Assembly (NCBI GenBank): GCA_002366595.1
Contig: DFBK01000095.1
Span: forward strand, 1-24,695
DNA from: Anaerolineales bacterium UBA3082
Lineage (GTDB): Bacteria; Chloroflexota; Anaerolineae; UBA7937
Direction of reading: 5' to 3'
DNA length: 24,695 nucleotides
Shown here one piece after another: positions 14,732 through 22,913 of the stretch. The translations under genes were made by a program, and so were the position numbers. A model generated the notes under the pieces. It was not told the origin of the DNA, searched no databases, and was given only the letters and a program-made list of their open reading frames with translations. Positions within the stretch are counted from its first letter, which is position 1; the number at the start of each line of letters is the position of its first letter.

Positions 14732-15679
14732 TTGAGGGTTCTGATCACCGGTGGAGCGGGCTTCTTGGGTTCGGCTCTGGCCAATCATCTGGTCAGAGAG
14801 AGACACCGCGTCTGGGTCCTCGACAATCTGAGTGCCGGAGACCCGGCCTCCTTGCATAAGGACATCTCCTTCACCCGCGGGGATGTCAGGGATATCCCCA
14901 GACTCTGGACGCTACTTAAGGGTATGGATTGCGTCTATCATCTGGCGGCCAGGGTCTCGGTGCCAGAGTCGATATTGTACCCGGTGGAGTATAACGATGT
15001 GAATGTGGGGGGAACGGTGAGCCTCATGACCGCAGCCCGGGATGCAGGTATCAAGCGGGTGGTCTTCACCTCATCGGGAACAGTCTACGGAGAGCAGAAA
15101 GAGCAGCCCATCAAGGAGACGGCTCGCCCCCACCCCCGTAACCCTTACGCGGTGACTAAGATAGCAGCCGAACATTACCTCTCCGCTATGGGGGGCCTCT
15201 ATGGGATAGAGACGGTGATGCTGAGGATATTCAACGCCTACGGGCCAGGTCAAGCCGCGCCGCCCTCCCATGCCCCAGTGATACCCCAATTCGTTCGCCA
15301 GGCCTTGAGCGGGGGGTCGGTAGTCATCTTCGGGAACGGCGAACAGACCAGGGATTTCGTCTATGTGGATGATGTGGTACAGGCTTTGATCGCGGCAGCC
15401 ACGGCCCAGGCCCAAGGGTTGATAATCAATATCGGTGCCGGGCGAGAGGTGAGCGTCAAGGGGCTGGTGAGAAGGCTGGAAGAGATACTGGGGCGTCGAG
15501 TGCCTTCCCTTTTCAGCACCGCTCAAGATGGTGGCGTCTCTCGCATGAGAGCCGACATCAGCCTAGCCCAAAGGGTATTGGGCTTCACTCCCCAGGTGAC
15601 CATAGAAGAGGGGTTGGAGCTAATGGTGGCCCATTGCCAGAGGCTCCTCAAAGAGGAGACCGCTCGAAGGGCGAAGTAG
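14732..15679 (+). CDS. UDP-glucose 4-epimerase-like nucleotide-sugar epimerase
   Basis: Extended SDR likely to epimerise UDP-hexoses (GalE/WbpP-like). The start is TTG 14732, with GGAGAG four bases upstream. Of 315 residues, the first are MRVLITGGAGFLGSALANHL with the NAD loop. HLAARVSVPESI and VFTSSGTVYGE carry the Ser; Y139/K143 form YAVTK; the substrate side has RIFNAYGPGQ and FGNGEQTRDFVYVDDVV. The 37-base gap from the previous epimerase contains a small hairpin. Its TAG stop directly abuts the ATG of the polymerase gene, so they are one transcript. A choice between Glc/Gal and GlcNAc/GalNAc cannot be made from motifs. Confidence 0.9.
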   Translation: MRVLITGGAGFLGSALANHLVRERHRVWVLDNLSAGDPASLHKDISFTRGDVRDIPRLWTLLKGMDCVYHLAARVSVPESILYPVEYNDVNVGGTVSLMTAARDAGIKRVVFTSSGTVYGEQKEQPIKETARPHPRNPYAVTKIAAEHYLSAMGGLYGIETVMLRIFNAYGPGQAAPPSHAPVIPQFVRQALSGGSVVIFGNGEQTRDFVYVDDVVQALIAAATAQAQGLIINIGAGREVSVKGLVRRLEEILGRRVPSLFSTAQDGGVSRMRADISLAQRVLGFTPQVTIEEGLELMVAHCQRLLKEETARRAK

Positions 15680-18600
15680 ATGCAGACTAGACTAGCAGTT
15701 TTCTGCGACAGAGTAATAGAGGCGGGCGGGCTGGTGGCAGCGATGGCCGTGCCCCTCTTCTTCAACATCTACAGCAGTCGGGTCTTCGAGCCCGATAAAC
15801 TCGCCCTCTTGCGCTCCATCGCCCTGGTAATGTGTCTAGCCTGGATCATCAAGGCCCTAGAGGGAGGGGGCATAGGGGAGAGGGTGAAAGGCTTATTATC
15901 CTTGCCCCTGGTGATACCCACCTTGATCTTGGTGGGGGTTTACCTTCTGACCACCGCCACCTCCATCGTCCCCAGGGTTAGCCTCTGGGGCTCCTACCAG
16001 CGGCTGCAAGGGAGTTACACGACCCTTTCTTATGTAGTCATCTTCTTCTTGACCCTCCTAACCCTAAGGACTCGCCGGCAACTGGATCGCTTGGTTACGG
16101 TTATGGTTATCGTCAGTCTGCCAGTGGCCCTCTACGGCATCGTGCAGCATTTCAAACTAGACCCCCTGCCTTGGGTCGGGGATGTCACCTATCGCGTGGC
16201 TTCGAGCATGGGGAACTCCATCTTTGTGGCCGCCTATCTCATAATGGTCGTCCCCTTGACTCTGGGAAGGTTGGTGAGCGCTTTCCAAACCTTTTGGGAA
16301 CAAACCCCTCCCTCTGCGAAGGAAACCATCGTCACTTTTCGACAGAGGGGAGGTTACATCTTCCTTCTCTTGCTCCAAGCCCTCGCTCTTCTCTACTTTT
16401 TATTCTATCTGATCTTTTTCCTCTCCGATGTGGAGTACATAGCGAGAGGGACGAGCTTCGCCCTTCTCTGGGGCTTTCTAGCCCTCTTTGTGCTCTCGGT
16501 ACCCCTTCTCTCCTCGCTCTCCTCTCGATGGGGCGTCATCCCCGCTTCGCTCCGGGTGGCTAAATACCTCTTCCTCCTTGTGGCCCAGGGGTTGGCTCTC
16601 GTCTACTCCTTGCTCCTGATTTTCAAGTTGAATCACCTGGTCTATCGAGGGGAGATGGGTCTGGAACTCCTGGCCCTGGGAGGGGGGATGCTCCTCTTCA
16701 TCGTCTCCTTTTGGTTCACCTTTCGAGAGGAGGCGGTGATCCCCCATTTTTTGGGAGTGTTATACACCTTTCTCCTTGCCCTGCAGTTGGCCTGTATCAT
16801 CTTCACCCAGAGCAGAGGCCCTCTCATCGGGCTTCTAGCGGGGCTCTTCGTCTTCATATCCATCTTCGCCGTGAGACGGCGGATAGCCTGGCTCTGGTTG
16901 GGGGCTTTGGGCTTGGCCTCGGCAGGTGTCCTCTTTCTTGTCCTTTTCAACCTGCCGAATACCCCCCTGGCCTTCATGCGGGAACAGCCTTATATCGGCC
17001 GCTTGGGTCGGGTCTTCGAGACGGAGTCGGGCACAGGGAAGGTAAGAGTCCTGATCTGGGAAGGGGCTGTAGAGTTAATCGTCCCCCACGAGCCTTTAGG
17101 CTTGCCGCCAGACAGCCTGGATAGGCTCAATAGTCTTCGTCCCCTCATCGGCTACGGGCCGGAGTCGATGTACGTGGCTTTTAGCAAGTTCTACCCCCCA
17201 GAACTGGGTCATTATGAGGCCCGGAATAAGATGCCGGATCGCTCTCACAACGAGACCTTCGACGCTTTGGTGACCACGGGTTTCCTGGGCTTTCTAGCCT
17301 ACATATTCCTCTTTGGCAGCCTCTTCTACTACGGCTTTAAGTGGCTAGGTTTCATCGGAAGCCGAAGCGAGAGGAACGTTTATGTTACTCTTTGGTCGAT
17401 CAGTGGATTTCTGGGGGCTGTGGGACCTCGACTATTGGAGGGCACCTGGCGGCTTTCGGGGGTGGGACTGGCGGTAGGGCTAGTGAGCGGACTATTGGTC
17501 TATCTGGTGGCCCAAGGCCTCTTCAGCAGGGCCAAAGAGAGATCGAACCCTTATGAGCTGCTCTTAGTCTCTCTCCTCTCGGCCATCGTGGCCCATTTCG
17601 TAGAGATCCACTTTGGGATAGCCATCGCCGCCACGAGAACCTACTTCTGGCTTTACGCCGCTCTGTTGGTCATAGCCGGACGCCCTCTTTTGGAGGCTAC
17701 GGCCCCGGAGGCAAAAACTCTTTCTACCAAAAGCAACCCCAGACGAAAGCGGAGGAAGAAAAGAGGAGTTCTAGAGACCCCTCCCAAGTCGTTCTGGCTG
17801 AAGGGGTTTGGCCCCCTCCTCCCCTACTCTCTCCTCGTGGCCTTTCTCCTGATCACTCTGACCTTCGACTTCCTAACCCCCGGCTTCGATCCCGCGGCTA
17901 AGGGGTTCAGCATCCCTTGGCTTTTCTTCCTCGTCTGGACCTTAGCCACCTGTTTCATCTTGGCTGAGATAGCGAGTGAAGCGGCCCCCCAGGGTGAGAG
18001 CCAGTTGCTCTCCCTCTTCGCTTATGGCCTTATCTCCTTGGGTCTTCCTCTGGTATTTGCTTTATCTCTGGGGAGGATGGTGAGTATCACTCCCTCAGTG
18101 ACCACCATAGAGGAGGCAATAGATCTGGCCCGGAGAGGGACCGGGACGGTGATGATCTATTACTTAGCCACATTGGGGCTACTCTTCTTCTCTGCCCTGG
18201 CGTTGATGCGAGAGGGAGAGCGAGCCTTCGCTCCGGCCTCCTGGCCTCGAAGGGCCCTCTACCCCCTCTTTCTGACCTTAGTGGCCGTTCTTATCCTTAC
18301 TACCAACATAAACCCCATCCGGGCCGACATCATCTATAAGCAAGGCCTGGAATGGGATCGCCGCCAGCAGTGGGACGCCAGCATAGCCATCTACGAGGAG
18401 GCGATTAAACTGGCCCCGGATCAGGATTGGTACTACATTTTCCTGGCCCGCTCCTTCCTGGAGAAGGCGAAAGCCACTCCGGAGGCTACCGCGCAACCGT
18501 TCTTCGAACCCCATACCCTGGGCGACCTTTTCAGTCTAACCCTAGAACAGATAGACGGGTTGAATAAAGGGAGCCTCATGATGAGTAGCCAACTAGTCCT

Positions 18601-19192
18601 AGAGAAAGCGAGGGCTATTAACCCCTTGAATACCGATCATCCAGCCAACTTGGGACGAATCTACAACGTCTGGGGTGGATTGACGAAAGACCCAGAAGAG
18701 GGGAGAGAGAGGTTGCTGGTGGCCCTAAACTATTACCAGGAGGCCACAACTTTAAGCCCCCATAACGCCCAACTCATGAACGAGTGGGGCCAGACCTACC
18801 AGGCCCTGGAGGATTACGAGAAGGCGATCGCCAAACTCCAGCAATCTTTGGCTCTAGACCCGGAATATGGGCAGACTTACCTACTCCTGGTCGATACCTA
18901 CGCCGCTCAGGCCCATCAAGAGACCATGCTCACCGCCTCCGAAGAGGTCAAAGAGCATATCAATTTAGGCTACTTTTATATTCAAAAAGGGAACCTGGAG
19001 GGGGCTATTCAAGAGTTTCTGACGGCCGCAGAGTCGAGTGATGATTTCGGAACTCGTAGCCGGTTGGCTCTGCTCTTCTACCAGACGGGGCGTTTGGACG
19101 AAGCCCTAGCCCAGGCTCAGTTGGCTAGGGACCTGGCCAGCCGCACCGAGAGACCCTTCTGGGACGCTCTCATCGCCTATTGGGAGAGTTAG
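15680..19192 (+). CDS. O-antigen polymerase/ligase (Wzy/WaaL-like) with C-terminal TPR tail
   Basis: A very large membrane protein of 1170 residues expected to polymerise or ligate flipped glycan outside the membrane. Many helices fill the first 680 residues. The Wzy_C-type region lies at about 360-545: FTQSRGPLIGLLAG near 370, an outside loop with RPLIGYGPESMYVAF, then RSHNETFDALVTTGFLGFLA near 520. After a basic loop (KSNPRRKRRKKRG, about 687-699) come four or five more helices to about 875. A soluble tail with TPR-like repeats (about 880-1165) follows: QWDASIAIYEEAIKLAPD, DYEKAIAKLQQSLALDPEYG, GNLEGAIQEFLTAAES and GRLDEALAQAQLARDL. The ATG directly follows the previous stop. This fused layout is longer than ordinary Wzy or WaaL. 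Confidence 0.88.
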   Translation: MQTRLAVFCDRVIEAGGLVAAMAVPLFFNIYSSRVFEPDKLALLRSIALVMCLAWIIKALEGGGIGERVKGLLSLPLVIPTLILVGVYLLTTATSIVPRVSLWGSYQRLQGSYTTLSYVVIFFLTLLTLRTRRQLDRLVTVMVIVSLPVALYGIVQHFKLDPLPWVGDVTYRVASSMGNSIFVAAYLIMVVPLTLGRLVSAFQTFWEQTPPSAKETIVTFRQRGGYIFLLLLQALALLYFLFYLIFFLSDVEYIARGTSFALLWGFLALFVLSVPLLSSLSSRWGVIPASLRVAKYLFLLVAQGLALVYSLLLIFKLNHLVYRGEMGLELLALGGGMLLFIVSFWFTFREEAVIPHFLGVLYTFLLALQLACIIFTQSRGPLIGLLAGLFVFISIFAVRRRIAWLWLGALGLASAGVLFLVLFNLPNTPLAFMREQPYIGRLGRVFETESGTGKVRVLIWEGAVELIVPHEPLGLPPDSLDRLNSLRPLIGYGPESMYVAFSKFYPPELGHYEARNKMPDRSHNETFDALVTTGFLGFLAYIFLFGSLFYYGFKWLGFIGSRSERNVYVTLWSISGFLGAVGPRLLEGTWRLSGVGLAVGLVSGLLVYLVAQGLFSRAKERSNPYELLLVSLLSAIVAHFVEIHFGIAIAATRTYFWLYAALLVIAGRPLLEATAPEAKTLSTKSNPRRKRRKKRGVLETPPKSFWLKGFGPLLPYSLLVAFLLITLTFDFLTPGFDPAAKGFSIPWLFFLVWTLATCFILAEIASEAAPQGESQLLSLFAYGLISLGLPLVFALSLGRMVSITPSVTTIEEAIDLARRGTGTVMIYYLATLGLLFFSALALMREGERAFAPASWPRRALYPLFLTLVAVLILTTNINPIRADIIYKQGLEWDRRQQWDASIAIYEEAIKLAPDQDWYYIFLARSFLEKAKATPEATAQPFFEPHTLGDLFSLTLEQIDGLNKGSLMMSSQLVLEKARAINPLNTDHPANLGRIYNVWGGLTKDPEEGRERLLVALNYYQEATTLSPHNAQLMNEWGQTYQALEDYEKAIAKLQQSLALDPEYGQTYLLLVDTYAAQAHQETMLTASEEVKEHINLGYFYIQKGNLEGAIQEFLTAAESSDDFGTRSRLALLFYQTGRLDEALAQAQLARDLASRTERPFWDALIAYWES

Positions 19193-20203
19193 ATGGGCAA
19201 TCCACTTCTCATATTCGCTACCGCTTTGGCCCTAGCCGCGGGAGTCACGCCCCTCTTCCGGCGGGTAGCCGCCCGTACGGGGATGGTAGATCGGCCTGAG
19301 CCTCGCAAACTCCACCTCACCCCGATGCCGCTCCTTGGAGGAGTAGCCCTCTACCTAGCCTTCATCGTAGCCCTTCTCCTCTTTGGCGGACGCCGTTATG
19401 TATCGGAGTTGATCGGCATCCTAGTGGGCGCTACCCTGGTCTCCTTCCTAGGGATCTGGGATGATCGTTGGGGGATCAGGCCTCTTCTCAAGTTAGGGGG
19501 TCAAAGCCTGGCTGCTACCCTCCTCTTCCTCTCCGGAGTCCAGGTCGCTTTTCTCCATAACCCTACCCTCAATTTTGGGATAACCTTACTTTGGGTGGTA
19601 GGCATCACCAACGCCCTCAACCTCCTAGACAACATGGATGGTCTTTCAGGAGGGGTAGGGGCCGTAGCCGCAGCCTTCTTTCTCCTCCTGGCAGCCCTGA
19701 ACGGTCAATATCTGGTGGGCAGCCTAGCCGCCGCCTTGTTAGGGGCCTGTCTCGGCTTCCTCTACTACAATTTGAATCCGGCCACCATATTCATGGGGGA
19801 TGCGGGCAGCCTCTTTCTGGGCTTCGTCCTGGCGGCAGTGGGGATAAAACTCCGCTTCCCCGGCCATCCAGACAAGATCACCTGGATGATCCCGGTCATC
19901 GTCCTGGGTATCCCCATCTTCGACACCACGCTAGTGGTCATCTCCCGCCTCAGGCGAGGGCTTAACCCTATCACTAACCCGGGAAAGGATCACCTCTCCC
20001 ACCGCTTAGTAAAGATGGGCCTCTCCCAGAGGGAAGCGGTGATGGCCTGCTACCTTTTCTGTGGAGCCTTGGGGATCATAGCCACCTTCATTATGCAAGC
20101 CCGGCTGGTGGAAGCCTATACCCTGGGGGGAGGCGTGGCCCTAGCCGGACTTTTCGGATTGGTGAGGCTGGAGCAGGTAGAGTTGGATGAGCCGTGGAGG
20201 TAG
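19193..20203 (+). CDS. Polyprenyl-phosphate sugar-1-phosphate transferase (WecA/TagO-like)
   Basis: Starts the glycan by moving a HexNAc-1-phosphate from a UDP-sugar to undecaprenyl phosphate. It is 336 residues with about ten helices. Family motifs are clear: RKLHLTPMPLLGGVALYLA at the N-terminus, the DD pair D90/D91 in LGIWDDRWG, D149 in NLLDNMDGLSGG, FMGDAGSLFLGFVL, IPIFDTTLVVISRL, and the His loop NPGKDHLSHRLVKMGLS. These favour WecA/TagO over MraY, which has a different His motif. The ATG directly follows the polymerase stop, so translation is coupled. GlcNAc is the likely sugar by family. Confidence 0.93.
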   Translation: MGNPLLIFATALALAAGVTPLFRRVAARTGMVDRPEPRKLHLTPMPLLGGVALYLAFIVALLLFGGRRYVSELIGILVGATLVSFLGIWDDRWGIRPLLKLGGQSLAATLLFLSGVQVAFLHNPTLNFGITLLWVVGITNALNLLDNMDGLSGGVGAVAAAFFLLLAALNGQYLVGSLAAALLGACLGFLYYNLNPATIFMGDAGSLFLGFVLAAVGIKLRFPGHPDKITWMIPVIVLGIPIFDTTLVVISRLRRGLNPITNPGKDHLSHRLVKMGLSQREAVMACYLFCGALGIIATFIMQARLVEAYTLGGGVALAGLFGLVRLEQVELDEPWR

Positions 20204-20205
20204 TT

Positions 20206-21564
20206 ATGTTTAATCAACTGAAGGGAAAGATCGAAACGAAGAAGGCTCACATCGTAGTCATCGGACTGGGGTATGTGGGCTTACCCCTGGCGGTGGAGTT
20301 CGCCAGGAGTGGCTTTCGGGTGACGGGATTGGATGTAGATGAGGAGCGGGTGGCTTCTGTTGGTGCGGGCAAGAGTTACATCGGCGATGTCCCCTCCGAA
20401 GATATCTCAGAGCAGGTAAAGCGAGGGAGACTCACCGCCACGGTTGAGTACGATGTTCTGAAGGAGGCGGATATCATCTTCATCTGCGTCCCTACCCCCT
20501 TCACCGAGGCCAAAGCACCGGATCTCTCGTATATCATCACTGCTTCCCGGGGCATCGCCGAACGGCTGAGCCCTGGACAGCTGGTGATCCTGGAGAGCAC
20601 TACCTATCCCGGCACCACCGAGGAGGAGGTGTTGCCCCTGCTTGAATCCTCAGGCCTCAAGGTGGGCGAAGAGTTCTTTCTCGCCTTTTCCCCCGAGCGG
20701 GTCAACCCCGGAGACCGAGAGCACACAGTGAAGAACACCCCAAAGGTAGTGGGGGGACTCACCCCTCGGTGTGCGGAGTTGACCAGGCTTCTTCTCTCCG
20801 CCATCACGCCGGAGGTGCATCTCGTCTCCTCTCCTCGGTCCGCAGAGATGACCAAACTCTTGGAGAATATCTACCGCAGCGTCAACATCGCCCTCATCAA
20901 CGAACTGGCCAAACTGTGCGAACTGATGGGGATAGATATCTGGGAGGTGATCGAGGCCGCCAGCACAAAACCGTTCGGGTTCATGCCTTTCTATCCCGGG
21001 CCTGGCGTGGGTGGACATTGCATCCCGGTAGATCCCTATTTCCTCTCCTGGAAGGCGAGGGAATACGACTTCTACACCAAATTCATCGAGTTAGCCGCCG
21101 AGGTGAACCAGAGCATGCCCTACTTCGTCTGTAACAAGATCGGTGATGCGCTAAATAGACGAGGGGAAACCTTACAAGGGGCTAAGATCTTGATTTTGGG
21201 GGTGGCTTTCAAGAAGGACGTAGATGACGCTCGGAATTCGCCCGCCAAGAGGGTGATCGAACTACTCCTGGCGCGCGGCGCGACGGTGAATTACAACGAC
21301 CCTTATATCCCACTCTTTCCCGTGGGGCCTGATCTCTTCCATCCAGGCGAGTTGACCTTGGAATCGATGCCCCTCTCGGAGGGACTCCTAAAGGAGCAAG
21401 ATTGCGTGGTCATCGTAGCGGGGCATAGCCTGTACGACTACGCCTGGATAGTGGCCCACGCTCCCCTGATAGTGGATGCTGTCGATGCTACAAGACATGT
21501 GATCAGCAACCGAGATAAGATCGTGAGGCTCGGGGTTCCCTCTAAAGGAAAGGAGGAGGTGTAG
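20206..21564 (+). CDS. UDP-N-acetylhexosamine 6-dehydrogenase (WbpA/WecC-type)
   Basis: Oxidises a UDP-N-acetylhexosamine to the uronic acid with NAD, supplying an acidic amino sugar. The start is ATG 20206; GTGGAGG ends five bases before it. The 452 residues have an N-terminal Rossmann fold (VVIGLGYVGLPLAVEFARSG), IICVPTPFTEAKAPDLSYI, ESTTYPGTTEEEV and FSPERVNPGD. The catalytic Cys272 sits in GPGVGGHCIPVDPYFLSWKA, and the C-terminal domain has LGVAFKKDVDDARNSPA. The HCIPVDPYFL wording marks the WbpA/TviB/WecC branch rather than UDP-glucose dehydrogenase. It begins two bases after the WecA-like stop. Confidence 0.93.
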   Translation: MFNQLKGKIETKKAHIVVIGLGYVGLPLAVEFARSGFRVTGLDVDEERVASVGAGKSYIGDVPSEDISEQVKRGRLTATVEYDVLKEADIIFICVPTPFTEAKAPDLSYIITASRGIAERLSPGQLVILESTTYPGTTEEEVLPLLESSGLKVGEEFFLAFSPERVNPGDREHTVKNTPKVVGGLTPRCAELTRLLLSAITPEVHLVSSPRSAEMTKLLENIYRSVNIALINELAKLCELMGIDIWEVIEAASTKPFGFMPFYPGPGVGGHCIPVDPYFLSWKAREYDFYTKFIELAAEVNQSMPYFVCNKIGDALNRRGETLQGAKILILGVAFKKDVDDARNSPAKRVIELLLARGATVNYNDPYIPLFPVGPDLFHPGELTLESMPLSEGLLKEQDCVVIVAGHSLYDYAWIVAHAPLIVDAVDATRHVISNRDKIVRLGVPSKGKEEV

Positions 21565-21568
21565 GCTG

Positions 21569-21700
21569 GTGCAAAGAAGTAAGCCCAAATGGCTATCAAC
21601 CCTATCTCTGACTTCGCTGGTCGGGCTTTCTCTAACGGTTCTCGCCTCTTGCGGAAGGGCGAGATCAGGCTCCTCCTCTTCGATGACGAGGCTCCTATGA
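21569..21700 (+). other. Lipoprotein signal peptide in a different frame, just ahead of the cyclophilin
   Basis: From GTG 21569, preceded at about 9-12 bases by AGGAGGAGG, the frame reads MQRSKPKWLSTLSLTSLVGL and then SLTVLASCG. This gives a basic n-region, a hydrophobic core and a textbook lipobox (LASC, Cys28 at 21650-21652). After that Cys the frame drifts to nonsense and stops at 21698-21700. The cyclophilin reads in the -1 frame. A shift between about 21653 and 21664 would fuse the leader to KGEIRLLLFDDEAPMT and make a normal lipoprotein cyclophilin. Confidence 0.6.
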
Positions 21701-22092
21701 CGGCGAATAACTTCGTCTTTTTGGCACGCCAGGGTTTCTACGACGGCTGCACCTTCCATAGAGTGATCCCTGGGTTTGTGGCTCAGGCTGGCGACCCCAC
21801 GGGCACGGGTAGCGGTGGCCCAGGCTATACCTTCCCCGATGAGTTCAGCCCTTCCCTCAGCCACGACTCGGCCGGCATCCTTTCCATAGCCAACGCGAGG
21901 TCCGATACCAACGGCAGCCAGTTCTTCATCACTTACGCTCCTCAGCCCCACCTCGATGGCCGGCATTCCATATTTGGCAAAGTGGTGGAGGGGACGGAGG
22001 TTCTCCTCTCCCTCACGCCTCGGGACCCCGCAGCCGACCCCGACGCGCCCCCGGGGGATGAGATCCGCACCATCGTTATCGAGGAAGAGTAG
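21589..22092 (+). CDS. Cyclophilin-type peptidylprolyl isomerase (probably a frameshifted lipoprotein)
   Basis: A cyclophilin that speeds prolyl cis-trans isomerisation. The frame has an ATG at 21589, but the strong AGGAGGAGG site is about 30 bases away and serves GTG 21569 in another frame (see the leader entry). Homology starts near residue 24. The family segments are KGEIRLLLFDDEAPMTANNF, FYDGCTFHRVIPGFVAQAGD (catalytic Arg, Phe, Gln), GPGYTFPDEF, NARSDTNGSQFFITYAPQPH and LDGRHSIFGKVVEG. The first 23 residues (NPISDFAGRAFSN...) look like an out-of-frame reading of the lipoprotein leader, not a real N-terminus. So either the gene is shifted by one base (mutation or assembly error) or it uses frameshifting. 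It ends the glycan run, with an apparently unrelated function. Confidence 0.85.
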   Translation: MAINPISDFAGRAFSNGSRLLRKGEIRLLLFDDEAPMTANNFVFLARQGFYDGCTFHRVIPGFVAQAGDPTGTGSGGPGYTFPDEFSPSLSHDSAGILSIANARSDTNGSQFFITYAPQPHLDGRHSIFGKVVEGTEVLLSLTPRDPAADPDAPPGDEIRTIVIEEE

Positions 22093-22111
22093 GTCGGTGG
22101 AGGAAGCCTCG

Positions 22112-22660
22112 GTGAGATGGCACTTTCCTACGACGGTCAAGCGGTTTCTGGCGTTCCTCTTGGCGTTCTCCATCACGGTGTTCATCTTTCTCTTCCGTGA
22201 CCGCCTGGCCGGCTATGAGAGGTACGGGTATCTGGGCGTTTTCCTGGTGAACCTCCTGGGCAGTGGTACGGTGATTCTGCCCGTACCTGCCCTTCTGGTG
22301 GTTTACCTAGGAGGGGGGGTCTGGAACCCACTTGTAGTGGGGCTGGTAGGTGGGTTGGCTAGCGCTCTGGGGGAACTCACGGGGTATCTCCTCGGTTACA
22401 GCGGCCAGGGGCTCATCGAGAACCAAGCCCTCTACACACGGATGGAAGGTTGGATGAGGAGGAACGGCTTTCTTACCATCCTCATCCTCTCCATCATCCC
22501 CAACCCGGTCTTCGATGTGGCAGGCATGGCGGCGGGGGCGTTGCGCTTCCCCCTGAGGTTGTTTTTTCTCTCCGCCCTCATCGGCAAGAGCGTTAAGATG
22601 ATAGCCCTGGCCTACGCCGGTTTCTACTCCCTCGCCTTTATGGAGAGGTTTATAAGATAG
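22112..22660 (+). CDS. VTT-domain (DedA/YqaA-like) membrane protein
   Basis: A small multi-pass protein of the VTT (SNARE-associated Golgi/DedA-like) superfamily; relatives act in lipid or undecaprenyl-phosphate trafficking. GTG 22112 is chosen: GGAGG is eight bases upstream and this leaves 182 residues. The open frame extends to 21956 inside the cyclophilin gene but has no other plausible start except GTG 22097. Helices lie at about 9-26, 35-75, 113-140 and 150-175. Family-like segments are GSGTVILPVPALLVVYLGGG, GLVGGLASALGELTGYLLGY and SIIPNPVFDVAGMAAGALRF with ALIGKSVKMIALAYAG. Its place next to polyprenyl-linked glycan genes would suit lipid-carrier handling, but that is inference. Confidence 0.85.
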   Translation: MRWHFPTTVKRFLAFLLAFSITVFIFLFRDRLAGYERYGYLGVFLVNLLGSGTVILPVPALLVVYLGGGVWNPLVVGLVGGLASALGELTGYLLGYSGQGLIENQALYTRMEGWMRRNGFLTILILSIIPNPVFDVAGMAAGALRFPLRLFFLSALIGKSVKMIALAYAGFYSLAFMERFIR

Positions 22661-22693
22661 CACATTCAAGGAGGCTAGGCGGCAGGCTCAGAG

Positions 22694-22726
22694 CGTTGGA
22701 GTGCCTGTTTGCTCTTTACTCCAACG
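22694..22726 (+). repeat. Inverted repeat after the VTT gene
   Basis: CGTTGGAGT (22694-22702) and ACTCCAACG (22718-22726) are perfect nine-base inverted arms with a 15-base loop. No U-tract follows on either side. It is 33 bases after the VTT stop and may be an mRNA 3'-end structure or a remnant of mobile DNA. Confidence 0.55.
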
Positions 22727-22753
22727 GCTGGAGAGTGTCTTGATCGCTCCGGA

Positions 22754-22807
22754 AGCGATAGCAGCCCTAAGACTTTTGGATCGCCGCTCTACTGCGCTGC
22801 TATCGCT
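22754..22807 (+). repeat. 12-base perfect inverted repeat in gene-free DNA
   Basis: AGCGATAGCAGC (22754-22765) and GCTGCTATCGCT (22796-22807) are perfect inverted arms with a 30-base spacer; with a one-base gap the pairing extends outward (CCGGA against CCG). Together with the repeat at 22694-22726 this is all that is seen in the gene-free stretch 22661-22913, apart from short G/C-rich palindromic tracts at 22821-22880. Confidence 0.55.
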
Positions 22808-22913
22808 CGGCCATGATAAAGGGGCGAGGAAACCCCGCTGGCATAGGGGAGTCCTCTTCGCTTCAATGAGGCGCTTCCGCTATCCGAGGTCCTTAGAACC
22901 TGCTAGCTCTTCG

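Noticed and set aside
15071..15526. Minus-strand open frame inside the second epimerase gene
   Set aside because: It is a mirror of a clear SDR gene with YxxxK and NAD motifs; no independent support.
21956..22111. Extended N-terminus for the VTT protein
   Set aside because: It runs inside the cyclophilin gene in another frame; GTG 22112 has GGAGG at the right distance and begins just before the first helix.
21388..22185. Minus-strand open frame of 265 codons across the dehydrogenase end, cyclophilin and VTT gene start
   Set aside because: It spans three genes on the other strand and has no family-like motifs or start signals.
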